Shown piece by piece: positions 1 to 9,375 of a stretch of DNA of 64,000 nucleotides (position 1 is the first letter of the stretch; every line of letters starts with the position of its first letter). The notes below the pieces were generated by a model, which saw only the letters and a list, made by a program, of their open reading frames with translations, was not told where the DNA came from and did no database searches. The stretch covers positions 1 to 64,000 of the forward strand of contig JADHUC010000005.1 of the NCBI GenBank assembly GCA_016784735.1, read 5' to 3'. Origin of the DNA: Pirellulaceae bacterium (GTDB taxonomy: Bacteria > Planctomycetota > Planctomycetia > Pirellulales > Pirellulaceae). A program made the position numbers and the translations under genes.

Positions 1-213
1 GCGGCCGACCTGTTGATCAAGGCCGCCAATGCCGAGCCCGGCTGGGAACGGATCCAAGCGACCAAGAACTGCATGGTTCTGGCCGAGAATCTCGCGGCAG
101 CCGGCAAGAAGAACGACGCGAAGAAGATCTACACGTATCTGCGCGACACCCGCAAGGACGCATCCGAGCAGTACGTATCCGAGGCGGCCGAGAAGGCTCT
201 GGCCGAGGCGTGA
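1..213 (+). CDS. C-terminal fragment of a repeat-type protein (partial)
   Basis: The frame is open from the first base of the window and ends at a TGA at 211-213, so only the last 70 residues are present. They read as amphipathic helices rich in Ala, Lys and Glu, with ATKNCMVLAENLAAAG and AKKIYTYLRDTRKD, like a TPR or HEAT-type helical repeat end. No catalytic motif is visible. The gene start lies outside the window, so a function cannot be assigned. A strong hairpin 70 bases downstream probably terminates it. Confidence 0.6.
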   Translation, partial: AADLLIKAANAEPGWERIQATKNCMVLAENLAAAGKKNDAKKIYTYLRDTRKDASEQYVSEAAEKALAEA

Positions 214-281
214 GTGATCGGCGCCTGGTGGCCCGATTCGATAGACCTATCGGCGAACGTAGAAATTGGTGCTACATGATG

Positions 282-313
282 ACGAGCCCCGTACGACCTC
301 GTGCGGGGTTCGT
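282..313. terminator. Hairpin between convergent genes
   Basis: Arms 282-296 and 299-313 pair over about 15 positions with wobble pairs. The core is CCCCG/CGGGG. It sits between the end of the partial + gene (213) and the end of the PilZ gene on the - strand (359), so it can serve both. There is no clear T run. Confidence 0.5.
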
Positions 314-358
314 CTATTCGCGATTTCAGCCCCCGAGCATCGACTCGCGAACCAGGGC

Positions 359-658
359 CTAGGCCATCGGCGTGCACTCGAACCCAACGATGTATTTGCC
401 ATCGCCACGGGGCTCAACGTGGCGGACTCTGGCTCTCATGAGGCTGTCAAGATAGGCGATCTTCACCTCCTGGCCGACACCGAATTGGGCGGCGTCTTCC
501 AGCACCAAACCGAATCCGCCAAGCGATTCATCGTGGACTTCGGCGGGCATTTCCTGCAACTCCGGATGAAAAATGACCGCATACGTGCTATCCGGATCTT
601 TGGCAAACCGTGTCGATTCGCGTTGCTCATCAACGTATGTGTAACCATGTCGCGTCAA
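359..658 (-). CDS. PilZ domain protein, probable c-di-GMP receptor
   Basis: This is a 99-residue single-domain protein. Both PilZ ligand motifs are present: RxxxR as RESTR (residues 13-17) and [D/N]xSxxG as DESLGG (about residues 43-48). They are followed by beta-strand segments VGQEVKIAY and RARVRHVEP. In this family the motifs bind cyclic di-GMP, so the protein is expected to be a cytoplasmic effector of c-di-GMP signalling; the target is unknown. The start is TTG at 658: an in-frame stop lies 10 codons upstream, no ATG occurs between, and AGGAGG sits 8 bases before the TTG. It is monocistronic, and its 3' end faces the hairpin at 282-313. Confidence 0.85.
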   Translation of the reverse strand: MTRHGYTYVDEQRESTRFAKDPDSTYAVIFHPELQEMPAEVHDESLGGFGLVLEDAAQFGVGQEVKIAYLDSLMRARVRHVEPRGDGKYIVGFECTPMA

Positions 659-769
659 GACGCTGCCCTCCTTTGCCTCTTCGAATCATGTCGGCGTGCC
701 TTCACATAAACATAGGCCACACTTTGGCTTTGATTGGGACTTGGTGACTGAGAGAGTTTCGCAGGGCGA

Positions 770-855
770 GAAGTAGGTCCCGCTTGCCGAGCGGGACCTC
801 GAATTCCAAGGTTACCAGCGTTTCCAGGTCCCGCTCGGCAAGCGGGACCTACTTC
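770..855. repeat. Perfect 30-bp inverted repeat, each arm also a hairpin
   Basis: Arms 770-799 and 826-855 are perfect reverse complements. Each arm is itself a hairpin: AGGTCCCGCT, then TGCCG, then AGCGGGACCT. The element lies in the 277-base gap between the PilZ start (658) and the stop of the HypE-like gene (936). I saw no gene elsewhere in the gap. Confidence 0.9.
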
Positions 856-935
856 TTCAGCAGCCTCCAGCGGTTAAACGACCAGGCAGGCCGTGCCTTC
901 GCTACGATCGACAGAATCCGTCGACCTTGAGCGCG

Positions 936-1949
936 TCATTGGAACAGACGAGTGATTTCATCGCGAGCAAATTCGGGCAGTGGTCGCAGCGTTCCGTCCA
1001 CGGAACGCATCCGGCAGCCTTGGTCGGCCGGCACCACCTCGCCAATCTTCGTTGCGGCGATCCCCGTATCGCCAAGTCGCTCCACGATCGCCTGCGAGCG
1101 ATCCGCGGCGGCAGATATCAATAGCGAACCCGACGCAATAACACCAAGCGGATCTAGCCCGAAATGGCGACACAGAATTTGGCACTCGGGGACAACCGGC
1201 AACTTCGGTTCATCAATCAGAAGCCCCACGCCCGCAGCATGCGCCAGTTCCCACAGCCCAGTTGCGACACCCCCTTCGGTCGGATCGTGCAATGCGTGAA
1301 CGCCGCCGACCTCCAGCGCCAGTTGTGCTTCGCGCACGACACTGATCCCCGGTTCGTGCAGGAATCGCGCACAACGCTGAAGCTCTTGCTCGGACATGGC
1401 GTCACGAAGTTCGCCGCTTTTTTCCTTGGCGATGATGGCGGTTCCTTCAATGGCAATGCCTTTGGTCAACAGAATCGCGTCGCCAACCTCTGCCCCAGTC
1501 GCCATCACGTACCGGTCCCGGTCGACTTCCCCGAGCATCTGCCCCACGACAATCGGCCGGTCGAGTCCGTAGGTGATCTCCGTATGACCTCCGCACAACG
1601 CGATGCCTAGCTGGTCGCAGGCTGCGGCGATTTGCCCGAAGATGGCCTGGACGACTTCTGGTGTCGTCCCGCTTTCGGGCAGCAGCAGAGTCGCCAGGAA
1701 CCAACGCGGGGCCGCGCCGCAGCACGCAATATCGTTGGCGTTCACGTGAACTGCGTACCAGCCGATCTCGTCCGTGGCAAAGGTAATCGGATCGGTCTTC
1801 GCTACGAGATATCGCTCGCCCATGTCGATGATCGCCGCGTCCTTACCGACGCCCGGCCCTTCGACAACTCGCGGGTCCGTTGGCCTATAACGATCAAGCA
1901 GTTCTTCGAGCAAGCGCGGAGGTAATTTACCAACTGGGATGTCGTTCAT
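936..1949 (-). CDS. AIR synthase-related protein, HypE-like
   Basis: This 337-residue protein has the PurM/HypE/ThiL fold signature: an N-terminal GPGVGKDAAII nucleotide segment, VNANDIACCGAAPRWF (the conserved ND near the ATP site), CGGHTEI, and a C-terminal HDPTEGGVATGLWEL glycine-rich ATP-binding element. HypE dehydrates a thiocarbamoyl group during hydrogenase maturation. No other hyp gene lies here and no C-terminal PRIC-type Cys is visible, so the substrate is open. The start was moved to the ATG at 1949 (MNDIPVG) with GGGAGAG upstream, because the longer frame adds 36 low-complexity residues. It is transcribed divergently from the NPCBM gene at 2178. SelD was considered and rejected. 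Confidence 0.8.
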   Translation of the reverse strand: MNDIPVGKLPPRLLEELLDRYRPTDPRVVEGPGVGKDAAIIDMGERYLVAKTDPITFATDEIGWYAVHVNANDIACCGAAPRWFLATLLLPESGTTPEVVQAIFGQIAAACDQLGIALCGGHTEITYGLDRPIVVGQMLGEVDRDRYVMATGAEVGDAILLTKGIAIEGTAIIAKEKSGELRDAMSEQELQRCARFLHEPGISVVREAQLALEVGGVHALHDPTEGGVATGLWELAHAAGVGLLIDEPKLPVVPECQILCRHFGLDPLGVIASGSLLISAAADRSQAIVERLGDTGIAATKIGEVVPADQGCRMRSVDGTLRPLPEFARDEITRLFQ

Positions 1950-2177
1950 TTGCGTTGTGTTCTCTCCCTGGTACGTCGCATCGGCAAAACCGGCCAACGT
2001 CCGCAATGTTGTGGCAGGGTCTCCCGACCCTGCCGCCGTCTGCGACCGAAGAAACATACGGCGGCAATCTTGACTGTTCCATCCGTCATTTTACCCTCTT
2101 AGGGAAGCTGTCCATTACAATTCCGCAACTTCAGACGGACAAGTGCCGGAAAAGGCAAACGCCCCACGAGGTATTTG

Positions 2178-4442
2178 ATGTCGATAAACATGGAACACGC
2201 TCCCCGCCGGTTCGCGGCTAAACGAGCCGCCGGGCTGCTTCTCCTTCTGGCAACGCCAATCGTTGCGGCCGACGGCAACGACCGCTATTGGGCAATGCTT
2301 CGCGACGGTACACAACTGACGGGCAGTGAGATCGGCGATTTGAACGATCCGAAGCAGCAGCCGACGCTCGAAGACGAGCCGCTGTTCGATCCGAACAATC
2401 CCGTTCGCGTCGTACGCGACATGACCATCCAATCGGCGCTGGATGGACCTTTCGTCGAATTCGCCAATGGCGACATCTTGCCGGGGAAAGTCATGCGGGC
2501 GAGCGATCCAACGTCAAACGAGCAGATCCATCCGCATCTGGTCGTCGTTCCCGAGGGAACGTTGCCCATTCCGGGCCAGCAACCGGGCGAAATCCGCGTG
2601 CGTCAGTCTTCAGTACGGCGGATCGCCCTGGTGCCCGGCCGGCAACGCTCAAATCGTCCGGGATTGATGGTCTACCGCAACGGAAGCGAAGTGACAGCCA
2701 AGAGCATGCGCTGGTTGGGCGCTGCCATTCGGGCACTTACCGAATCCGGCATCCTGACCGTCGGTCTGAACGAACTGGCCGAACTCCACTTGCCCGAACG
2801 TGATGCGGTCGAGGCCCTGTTGGACGATGCGACGTGGTCTGCCGTTGGGTCCGATGATCTGATTGTGAGCGTCCGCACGACCAGCGGCGGACGACTTACC
2901 TATCCACGCTCGATGGTCCAGACCAGCTTTAGCGACGGACGGAGAACCAAATCGCTGGCCGTTCAACCTGTCTGGGCGTTAGATGCGATCCGGCTGGCGG
3001 ACCAGGCCGTCGTTTTTCGCACCTACCGCCGTGCGGAAGAAATCCCGCTCTCGTTGCTTCCCGTTTCCAGCGTCGAGTATCGCACGGCGTTGCACCTCTG
3101 GCCCTGGGGCCGCAACCACAACGTGCTGGAGAAGACGTTGCGGGCCGGAGGAATCCTGGCGGACCTAGGCATCGGGACGCATTCGCACAGTGAAATTGCC
3201 TTTGATCTCCCTCCACACGCGCGCCAGTTCTATGGGATGGTTGGGCTGGACGATTCCGTAGCCGACGGAGGCTGTGTCCGGTGCAAGGTCTATCGCGACA
3301 CGGCGGACGGCACACCGTTGTTTGCGAGCGGTTTTCTGACAGGATCGCAAGACCCGGCGAAGATCGGGCCGCTCACCATCCAAGGCGCCCAGCGTCTGGC
3401 GCTGGTCACGGAATTCGGCCACGAGGGCCGGCCTGCGGACACCGATCCGCTTGACATCCGAGATCACGTGGACTGGCTGATGCCGTGGGTCAAAGTCGAT
3501 CTGACGGCCGTGAAAAGACCCGCGGCGGATCTTGCCCGCTGGTTTGCGCCGCTGGAAGGATGGAACGTCGACGACGCGATTCGCAAACGCATCAACGCCC
3601 GCCCTTGGTGGAATCGCAAAACGGGACGTTGGGTGATGGCACTGTCGCCCGACGCAAACAAGAACGTCGCCGATGTGGAACCGGTTGCTGCGACGCGACG
3701 CGAAAAGATAACGCTTTCCAACGCGTACATCTACATCGCAGCGGGCCGCGACACGACCGACTCGACGTACCACAATATCCAGTTACAGATCGGCGGTGAG
3801 CAGCATGCGACGACATTGAACGGGGATTTACGTACCAACGCCGGTCCGGGCAGTCTTCATGATCGCGTCTGGGGCTTGGGCGGGTATGTCGGCAAGGAAG
3901 CGACGCTTTCTTTGGTTCTGACTCCTCAAGGCGACGACAATGCGAAACCGGCCGGCATCGTATGGGGCACGGTGGCAATGCGACCGTTGATCGAGAACCT
4001 TCCCGAAGACGGCCAACCGATCAAGCCGGATGTTCCCTTGACCTCGCTGAAGCCCACGGCTGCCACGTATCGCGGGCGGCCGGTGGAGATCCTTGCGGGG
4101 AAGCTTCCGGACGGTACCTCGCTGAAGGTCCTTGGCTATCCGTTCTCGACAGGTTTCGGAGTTCGAGTGGGCACGTCGATCACTTACGAACTGGACCCAT
4201 CGTATCGTCGATTCGTTGCCGTGCTGGGGCTGGCCGACGGATGGCAAGCGGTCGGGCCGTACGAAATCCTGCTGGATGACGAAGTGTTTTGGACGTCGAG
4301 CGAGCCGAAAACGTTCGATCGCAACACACCAGGCTGCCAACTCGACATTCCGATCCCCGAGGGCCACAAGAACATCCAGTTTCGCCTACAAGGACGCGAC
4401 TCCAGCGGCGCGTGGGCCGCGGCCGGTTTCATGTTGGATTGA
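2178..4442 (+). CDS. Secreted NPCBM domain protein
   Basis: This 754-residue protein has a signal peptide (AAGLLLLLATPIVAADG, about residues 16-32). A central block (HSHSEIAFDLP to about residue 430) and the last 130 residues (GYPFSTGFGVRVGTSITYEL, FVAVLGLAD, VFWTSSEPKTF, IQFRLQGRD) both match the NPCBM/NEW2 beta-sandwich pattern of putative carbohydrate-binding modules. No catalytic domain is visible, so a cell-surface or periplasmic glycan-binding role is an inference. ATG at 2178 has GAGG 6 bases upstream and is preferred over the TTG three bases earlier. A terminator-like repeat follows the stop. Confidence 0.75.
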   Translation: MSINMEHAPRRFAAKRAAGLLLLLATPIVAADGNDRYWAMLRDGTQLTGSEIGDLNDPKQQPTLEDEPLFDPNNPVRVVRDMTIQSALDGPFVEFANGDILPGKVMRASDPTSNEQIHPHLVVVPEGTLPIPGQQPGEIRVRQSSVRRIALVPGRQRSNRPGLMVYRNGSEVTAKSMRWLGAAIRALTESGILTVGLNELAELHLPERDAVEALLDDATWSAVGSDDLIVSVRTTSGGRLTYPRSMVQTSFSDGRRTKSLAVQPVWALDAIRLADQAVVFRTYRRAEEIPLSLLPVSSVEYRTALHLWPWGRNHNVLEKTLRAGGILADLGIGTHSHSEIAFDLPPHARQFYGMVGLDDSVADGGCVRCKVYRDTADGTPLFASGFLTGSQDPAKIGPLTIQGAQRLALVTEFGHEGRPADTDPLDIRDHVDWLMPWVKVDLTAVKRPAADLARWFAPLEGWNVDDAIRKRINARPWWNRKTGRWVMALSPDANKNVADVEPVAATRREKITLSNAYIYIAAGRDTTDSTYHNIQLQIGGEQHATTLNGDLRTNAGPGSLHDRVWGLGGYVGKEATLSLVLTPQGDDNAKPAGIVWGTVAMRPLIENLPEDGQPIKPDVPLTSLKPTAATYRGRPVEILAGKLPDGTSLKVLGYPFSTGFGVRVGTSITYELDPSYRRFVAVLGLADGWQAVGPYEILLDDEVFWTSSEPKTFDRNTPGCQLDIPIPEGHKNIQFRLQGRDSSGAWAAAGFMLD

Positions 4443-4448
4443 CTCGCT

Positions 4449-4502
4449 GCCGTCCTGAATTCGTTGGGAAACAGGGCAAGGTCCCAACGGATTCAGGGCG
4501 GC
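4449..4502. terminator. 21-bp inverted repeat between convergent genes
   Basis: Arms 4449-4469 and 4482-4502 pair with two mismatches around a 12-base loop. The element lies between the NPCBM gene (ends 4442) and the YfhO-like gene (ends 4493); the right arm overlaps the last codons of the latter. Its position suggests bidirectional termination. Confidence 0.6.
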
Positions 4503-7285
4503 AACGAAGAAGACCGCTTCGCGATCCAGTATACGGCAGCGCCGGCCAAAGCGATCCACCCAATGACGCTGACGATCGCTCCGGCGTAGACCGTCTTCGG
4601 GCGATAGGCGAAGACGATGTACTGCCTGCCTGGTTCGAGATAGACGCCTCGCATGACGCGGTTCGTACGCAGGATGGGAGCCCGCGTCGGTGGGCCATCT
4701 GGCTGGCCGGTCACTTCGGCGATCCATCCGGGGTAATACAAATCGCTCAGGACAAGCAACCCGGGTCGTTTCACGTCGGCCACGACTTCAACGCAATGCG
4801 GTTCGTCAACGACGATTTCGCATGACGCCTCCGCCAAGTCCAGATGCACCGACGCAGCGTTTGAGATTTCGCCTGGCATAACGATCGGCGAGTCGGTTTC
4901 TACAACGGCCGTTTCGCGCAAATCTCGTGGTTGGCCATCGGGAAACAGCACTTCGTTTGTCCGGCGTTCTATTGACGCTGGATCCTCATGACGCAGTTGC
5001 GGCAACGTCACGATGTCGTGTACGATCCAGGCCCGCGGCAGGGTGTCGTGATTCAGCCACAATTCGGCCTTGGGCGGCTTGTGTTGATCGTCTCGCTGGT
5101 CGATCCGCTGCATTTGTGAAAGATGCAATCCATCGGGAGCAAGCACATACTTTGCTCCCAAAGCACCGATCACGGCCGGATGTAATTCGGCCACCCCATC
5201 ACTGCGTTTCGGACCATGCCGCCGCGCAGCCCCGAGAAACATCTGATACTCGTGAGACGACATCGTTCCAGTCGATTCGACCAGCGACAGGCCGGCGCGA
5301 AGGTGGTACTTGGGATACAGCGTATCGATCTCCCATCTGAGTCCTTCCCGCTGTCGCTCGGTTGAACTCGTCTCGGCCCACGATGAAGGCAGCCAATTCT
5401 GGGTTGTCCCGCGATAGACACGGAACGGTTCCGTTTTTCCGCGTTCTGCCTCACGTTCTGTTATCTGCCTCGCGACGCAGGAACTGTCTTGCCAATGCCG
5501 TATCGGCGCCGTAGGCAGCATCCAGCCATTGGCAATGGCCAGATCGACTGCCGTCAAGGCTATGAGAAGAGGAGCAATCTTGATCTTGTTTGAATTGAGG
5601 ATTCGGGAAAGCAGGCCCCAGATCAGCACGCCTAGCACCGCCGTGTGCAAGAATGCGATCCTCAGATCAGCGAGCGAGCCGCTTGCGTCGATCGGTCCGA
5701 ACAGTCCGTCCTTCGGAGCCGCGTCCAACCAGCGACTCCACGGCGACGCAATGGCGTACGTCGCCAGCATCGCCACAAGGCTCACACATGAAAGGCCAAC
5801 GACGACGCGCCGCAGCCCTTTGTGTCCGGTAGTGAACAGGCGGTCGAATCCGTGGGCTGCCAGGACGCTGAGCCCCAGTGAAGCGATCACCAACAGTTTC
5901 GCAGGATATCGAAAATAGGCGTACCCCGGAAACGTTGTCACCAGCAGCCAATAGAGTCCGCCAACCGGTTGGCCGATCAGTACGTCATCAGCCTCCGCAC
6001 CCAGCAGTGAATATCGGAATTCCTGAATCGCCCAACCCGCTCCGTACCAGCCCAAACCGGCCAGTATTGCCAACAGGGTCATCCACGAGGCCAAGCGAAC
6101 TTGGACCGCGCCGCCACGCAGTCGCCAACACGAGATCGCAAGAAGCAGTGGCAATAGCCCCATGTAAAGCGAAGGTGACCAGACGCGGCCTTCGGCGGGA
6201 ATGGCATTCGTCCAACGTCGATTGACAGGAAACAATCGTCCCGAGATGTTGGGCCAGACAAGCTCCGCCAGGTGCCACGGGGCAACGCTGAAATGGTAGA
6301 TGTGCTCGTGATGCGTTCCGCGCGCTGGAACGCCAAAAAGACCTTTGGCGATGGTTTCGCGATGTTTCGTATCACTGTCTCTCGTCAGATGTGTCGGGAT
6401 CTCGTACATGCTCCGCGGGGCCCGGAACGCCGCTCGCCCGCTGTGCCGTGACCATTCGATCGACGGCAGGATCTGTATTGCCGCCAGGATCGCTGCGCAG
6501 GCCGCTGCTGCGATGAGCAGAACAAAGCGGTTCTTCGACCAACCGCGCCAAGCGGAAAGTGAATCGTCTTGAGTCGCCGTCACCTCTGGTTTTTCGCCAT
6601 CGCCGTTGTCCTTGCGTGAACCACGTCGCTCTGTTCGCCATAGCAACAGGGCATACACTGCCGCAAGCAATCCCGCGTGGTAGGCCGCTTGCGGATCGCC
6701 GCCCAGGACCATCAACGCCAGGACCGCGGCAAGTGCCAGCGACCAGAGGAGGCAACGAGTAACCAGCATCCGATGGGCGGCCACAAGAGCCAACGGCAAC
6801 CAAGCGGCTCCGACCAGGAAGACGACGTTGCAGTATTGGAAGAGGACATTTCCGCCAAAGGCGTACGAAATGGCGCATAGCCCCGCCGCCCATCGAGAGG
6901 TCTGCCAGTGTCGCGCAAGGCAAAATGCTGCTGCCGCCGCCAGCAACACGTGCCCCACGATATACAGTTTGTACTTGGTGGCGAAATCCAGCGGCAGCAC
7001 GAAGAGCAGTTTGCCGGGATAGAACACGCTGGACGTGGCCTCGGCTGCTACCGGAACGCCGCAGTTCTCTTGCGGGTTCCACAGCGGGACACGCCCCTGC
7101 GACCATTGGTGGCTGGACCATTCGAACAGCGGATAGTAGTAGTGAGCCGCATCGCGAAACACAAACGATCGCTGCGTGAATAACGCCTTGCCAAAGAACC
7201 ACAAGAAAAGCCCTGCGACGACAATCGCGATCGCGAAGACGGTGAAAGCCGCTCTTCGCCGGTCTTGTTTTGGGCTTCGATTCAT
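4493..7285 (-). CDS. Large polytopic membrane protein, YfhO-like
   Basis: This 930-residue protein has many hydrophobic helices: AAFTVFAIAIVVAGLFLWFF near the N-terminus, then about ten more to residue 560, and a final one (VYAGAIVSVIGWIALAG) near the C-terminus. HYYYPLFEWSSHQWSQG and PLWNPQENCGVP form the conserved first extracytoplasmic loop of the YfhO/GT-C-like membrane family. In Firmicutes, YfhO is linked to glycosylation of lipoteichoic acid; the role here is inferred to be lipid-linked sugar transfer. The start is ATG 7285 (MNRSPKQD). The longer frame to 7357 reads through the inverted repeat at 7300-7382 and is rejected. No strong RBS is visible. Confidence 0.75.
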   Translation of the reverse strand: MNRSPKQDRRRAAFTVFAIAIVVAGLFLWFFGKALFTQRSFVFRDAAHYYYPLFEWSSHQWSQGRVPLWNPQENCGVPVAAEATSSVFYPGKLLFVLPLDFATKYKLYIVGHVLLAAAAAFCLARHWQTSRWAAGLCAISYAFGGNVLFQYCNVVFLVGAAWLPLALVAAHRMLVTRCLLWSLALAAVLALMVLGGDPQAAYHAGLLAAVYALLLWRTERRGSRKDNGDGEKPEVTATQDDSLSAWRGWSKNRFVLLIAAAACAAILAAIQILPSIEWSRHSGRAAFRAPRSMYEIPTHLTRDSDTKHRETIAKGLFGVPARGTHHEHIYHFSVAPWHLAELVWPNISGRLFPVNRRWTNAIPAEGRVWSPSLYMGLLPLLLAISCWRLRGGAVQVRLASWMTLLAILAGLGWYGAGWAIQEFRYSLLGAEADDVLIGQPVGGLYWLLVTTFPGYAYFRYPAKLLVIASLGLSVLAAHGFDRLFTTGHKGLRRVVVGLSCVSLVAMLATYAIASPWSRWLDAAPKDGLFGPIDASGSLADLRIAFLHTAVLGVLIWGLLSRILNSNKIKIAPLLIALTAVDLAIANGWMLPTAPIRHWQDSSCVARQITEREAERGKTEPFRVYRGTTQNWLPSSWAETSSTERQREGLRWEIDTLYPKYHLRAGLSLVESTGTMSSHEYQMFLGAARRHGPKRSDGVAELHPAVIGALGAKYVLAPDGLHLSQMQRIDQRDDQHKPPKAELWLNHDTLPRAWIVHDIVTLPQLRHEDPASIERRTNEVLFPDGQPRDLRETAVVETDSPIVMPGEISNAASVHLDLAEASCEIVVDEPHCVEVVADVKRPGLLVLSDLYYPGWIAEVTGQPDGPPTRAPILRTNRVMRGVYLEPGRQYIVFAYRPKTVYAGAIVSVIGWIALAGAAVYWIAKRSSSLPP

Positions 7286-7299
7286 GGAAGGCCACTCAT

Positions 7300-7382
7300 G
7301 TCCGAAAAAGGGGTCAGGACCCTTTTGTGCAAAGCACCCTCCGGGCCGTTCCGGCAAAAGGGTCCTGACCCCTTTTTCGGAC
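7300..7382. repeat. Perfect 28-bp inverted repeat (AAAAGGGTCCTGACCCC type)
   Basis: Arms 7300-7327 and 7355-7382 are perfect reverse complements separated by 27 bases. The element lies between moeA (stop 7387) and the YfhO-like gene (start 7285), both on the - strand. It would fold as a long hairpin in the mRNA and may terminate moeA. It also creates a spurious N-terminal extension of the YfhO-like frame. Confidence 0.9.
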
Positions 7383-7386
7383 CCAC

Positions 7387-8607
7387 TTAGTCCAACAACA
7401 AGACGCTGATGGGCTCCCCTTGTTCGAATCCTAGCCTTCCGGCCGGAAACATCGCAAGACCGTTGGCACGAGCCAGCGTCGGCAAATCGGCCGAGCCATG
7501 CCAGTCCAGCGGTTCGACCAGCGTTTCTCCGGAGTCTTCGCGAAGTACCGCCGGGAAATACGTAGGCCGGTCGCCACGCTGCCGGTGAGGGCGCGCCAAG
7601 CGAGCTTCGACGGTCGGCTGTTTGCCGGGCTGGTGGCCAGCCAAGGCTGCCAATGCTGGCCGTACAAACAACTCAAAACAAACCAAGCTGCTCACGGGGT
7701 TTCCTGGTAGTCCGAAAACCAGCGTGTTGGGGGCGGTGCCCGGAGCCACGCCAAACCACATCGGTTTGCCGGGCTTCAAACGCACCTTGTGAAAAACGGG
7801 TTCAACGCCAGCGTCTTGCAGCACCTTGGGAACGAGGTCCAGAACACCAGCCGAAACGCCGCCCGATAGAACGAGAACGTCTTCTTCCAGCCCCTGTTGA
7901 ACCAGTCGTGACAATTCCGCCTCGTCATCTCGCCCGATGCCCAAATCGACGGCCGTACCGCCTGCCTTGTCGGCCAGCGCACACAGCATGGGCCCGTTGC
8001 TGTTACGAATCTGTCCCGGCCCCGGCATTTGCTCAGACGGTACAAGTTCGTTGCCGGTTGCCAACACCGCGACGGTAGGCTGTGGGTAGACCAAGGCCTC
8101 GTGTCGGCCTACTTCCGACATGATCCCGACGTCGACCGCGGCGAGCCGACGTCCGGCTCGCAAAACCACATCTCCCTTGCGCAGCGACGTAGCTTGAGGC
8201 AGGATATTCTGACCCGCTTCGACCGCATCATCAGAAATACGCACGGTCGACGCATCGCCGGACTCGATCAGTTCCGTACGCTCGATAATCACCACCGCAT
8301 CCGCGCCGTCCGGCATTGGCGCGCCGGTCATGATGCGCGTGGCAGTACCCGAAACGACCACCTCGCGCGGCGTGTCACCAGCAACAACTTCCTCCAACAC
8401 CTGCAACTCGGCCGTGCCGCCGCGCATGTCTGCGGCAATGACGGCGTAACCGTCCATCAGCGCCTTGTCGTAGGGTGGCGAGTCAATATCGCTGGCAACA
8501 TCCTCGGCCAACACAAGTCCCGGTGTCTGGCCGACCGGCTTCATGGCGGGCGGTCGCGCGTCCGCTCGCTCCAAGATCAGTGAGAGGGCATCAGAAACGT
8601 CGATCAT
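7387..8607 (-). CDS. moeA: Molybdopterin molybdenumtransferase MoeA
   Basis: This 406-residue protein has the usual length for MoeA. It inserts molybdate into adenylylated molybdopterin to complete the molybdenum cofactor. Visible family motifs are DSPPYDKALMDGYAV (residues about 42-56), RIMTGAPMPDGADAVV, LATGNELV, SGGVSAGVLDLV, RLKPGKPMWFG and LPGNPVSSLVCFE. The start ATG 8607 (MIDVSDAL) overlaps the stop of the upstream amidotransferase gene as ATGA, so the two are translationally coupled. The longer frame to 9030 is the shadow of that gene. The gene is followed by a 28-bp inverted repeat. Confidence 0.95.
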   Translation of the reverse strand: MIDVSDALSLILERADARPPAMKPVGQTPGLVLAEDVASDIDSPPYDKALMDGYAVIAADMRGGTAELQVLEEVVAGDTPREVVVSGTATRIMTGAPMPDGADAVVIIERTELIESGDASTVRISDDAVEAGQNILPQATSLRKGDVVLRAGRRLAAVDVGIMSEVGRHEALVYPQPTVAVLATGNELVPSEQMPGPGQIRNSNGPMLCALADKAGGTAVDLGIGRDDEAELSRLVQQGLEEDVLVLSGGVSAGVLDLVPKVLQDAGVEPVFHKVRLKPGKPMWFGVAPGTAPNTLVFGLPGNPVSSLVCFELFVRPALAALAGHQPGKQPTVEARLARPHRQRGDRPTYFPAVLREDSGETLVEPLDWHGSADLPTLARANGLAMFPAGRLGFEQGEPISVLLLD

Positions 8608-9194
8608 GGCGATCCCTGCTGCAAGAAACGCCGGAGCAGTTCGTGGCCGCATTCGGTCAGGAAGCTCTCCGGATGGAACTGCCAACCTTCCAGCAAGTAC
8701 TCTTTGTGGCGGATCGCCATGATTTCTCGCTCGCCGCCCGGTGCATCGGCCCATGCCGACATCTCGAATTCGTCGCCGAGCGTATCCGGCTGGATGACCA
8801 AGCTGTGATACCGGGTAGCCGTGAAGGGATTTTCGAGCCCCTCGAACAAGCCCTTGCCGTCGTGATGGATGGCGTCCGTCTTGCCATGCATCAACTGCTT
8901 GGCTCGCACGATCGTGGAACCGGTCGCCTGGCCGATCGACTGATGGCCCAGACAGACGCCCAGGATTGGCAGCGTGCCGGCCATCCGGCCAATGCAATCG
9001 ACCGAGATACCGGCCTCGTTGGGAGTACACGGCCCGGGCGAGACGATCAGATGCGAAGGTTGTTTCGCTTGGATCTCGTCCACCGAGATCTTGTCATTGC
9101 GGTGAACTTCGATTTCAAGCGACGAGTCGATCTCGCCTAGCCGCTGCACGAGGTTGTAAGTGAACGAATCGTAGTTGTCCAGAACAAGGATCAT
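8604..9194 (-). CDS. pabA: Anthranilate/aminodeoxychorismate synthase glutamine amidotransferase subunit
   Basis: This 196-residue class I glutamine amidotransferase starts MILVLDNYDSFTYNLVQ. The oxyanion element SPGPCTPNEAG, the nucleophile Cys81 in GVCLGHQ, and His174/Glu176 in FHPES complete the catalytic triad. It supplies ammonia to TrpE or PabB; many bacteria use one amphibolic TrpG/PabA, and no synthase subunit is nearby, so folate versus tryptophan use is undecided. It is the first gene of a coupled pair with moeA (ATGA overlap at 8604-8607). The region 9195-9375 upstream is a divergent promoter region without visible genes. Confidence 0.93.
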   Translation of the reverse strand: MILVLDNYDSFTYNLVQRLGEIDSSLEIEVHRNDKISVDEIQAKQPSHLIVSPGPCTPNEAGISVDCIGRMAGTLPILGVCLGHQSIGQATGSTIVRAKQLMHGKTDAIHHDGKGLFEGLENPFTATRYHSLVIQPDTLGDEFEMSAWADAPGGEREIMAIRHKEYLLEGWQFHPESFLTECGHELLRRFLQQGSP

Positions 9195-9375
9195 CTCGGT
9201 GTTCTTTCAGCGACAGTAGGGAAATCGCGCCCAAGAACATCATAGCCTGATTTGCAGCGGAGTTTTAGCGGGCATGCGGGCGCCGGAGGATTGGGGTTCG
9301 CGCAGGCGGCAAATGTGTCTAATTTGGCGAAATCGTGGACGATCGTCGTAGGCGAGTCAAAATCGGAGGTTTCAG

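Noticed and set aside
936-1949. SelD (selenophosphate synthetase) to match the candidate selenoprotein
   Set aside because: The protein is of the same superfamily but lacks the N-terminal Cys/Sec-x-Lys active-site segment and reads as HypE-like.
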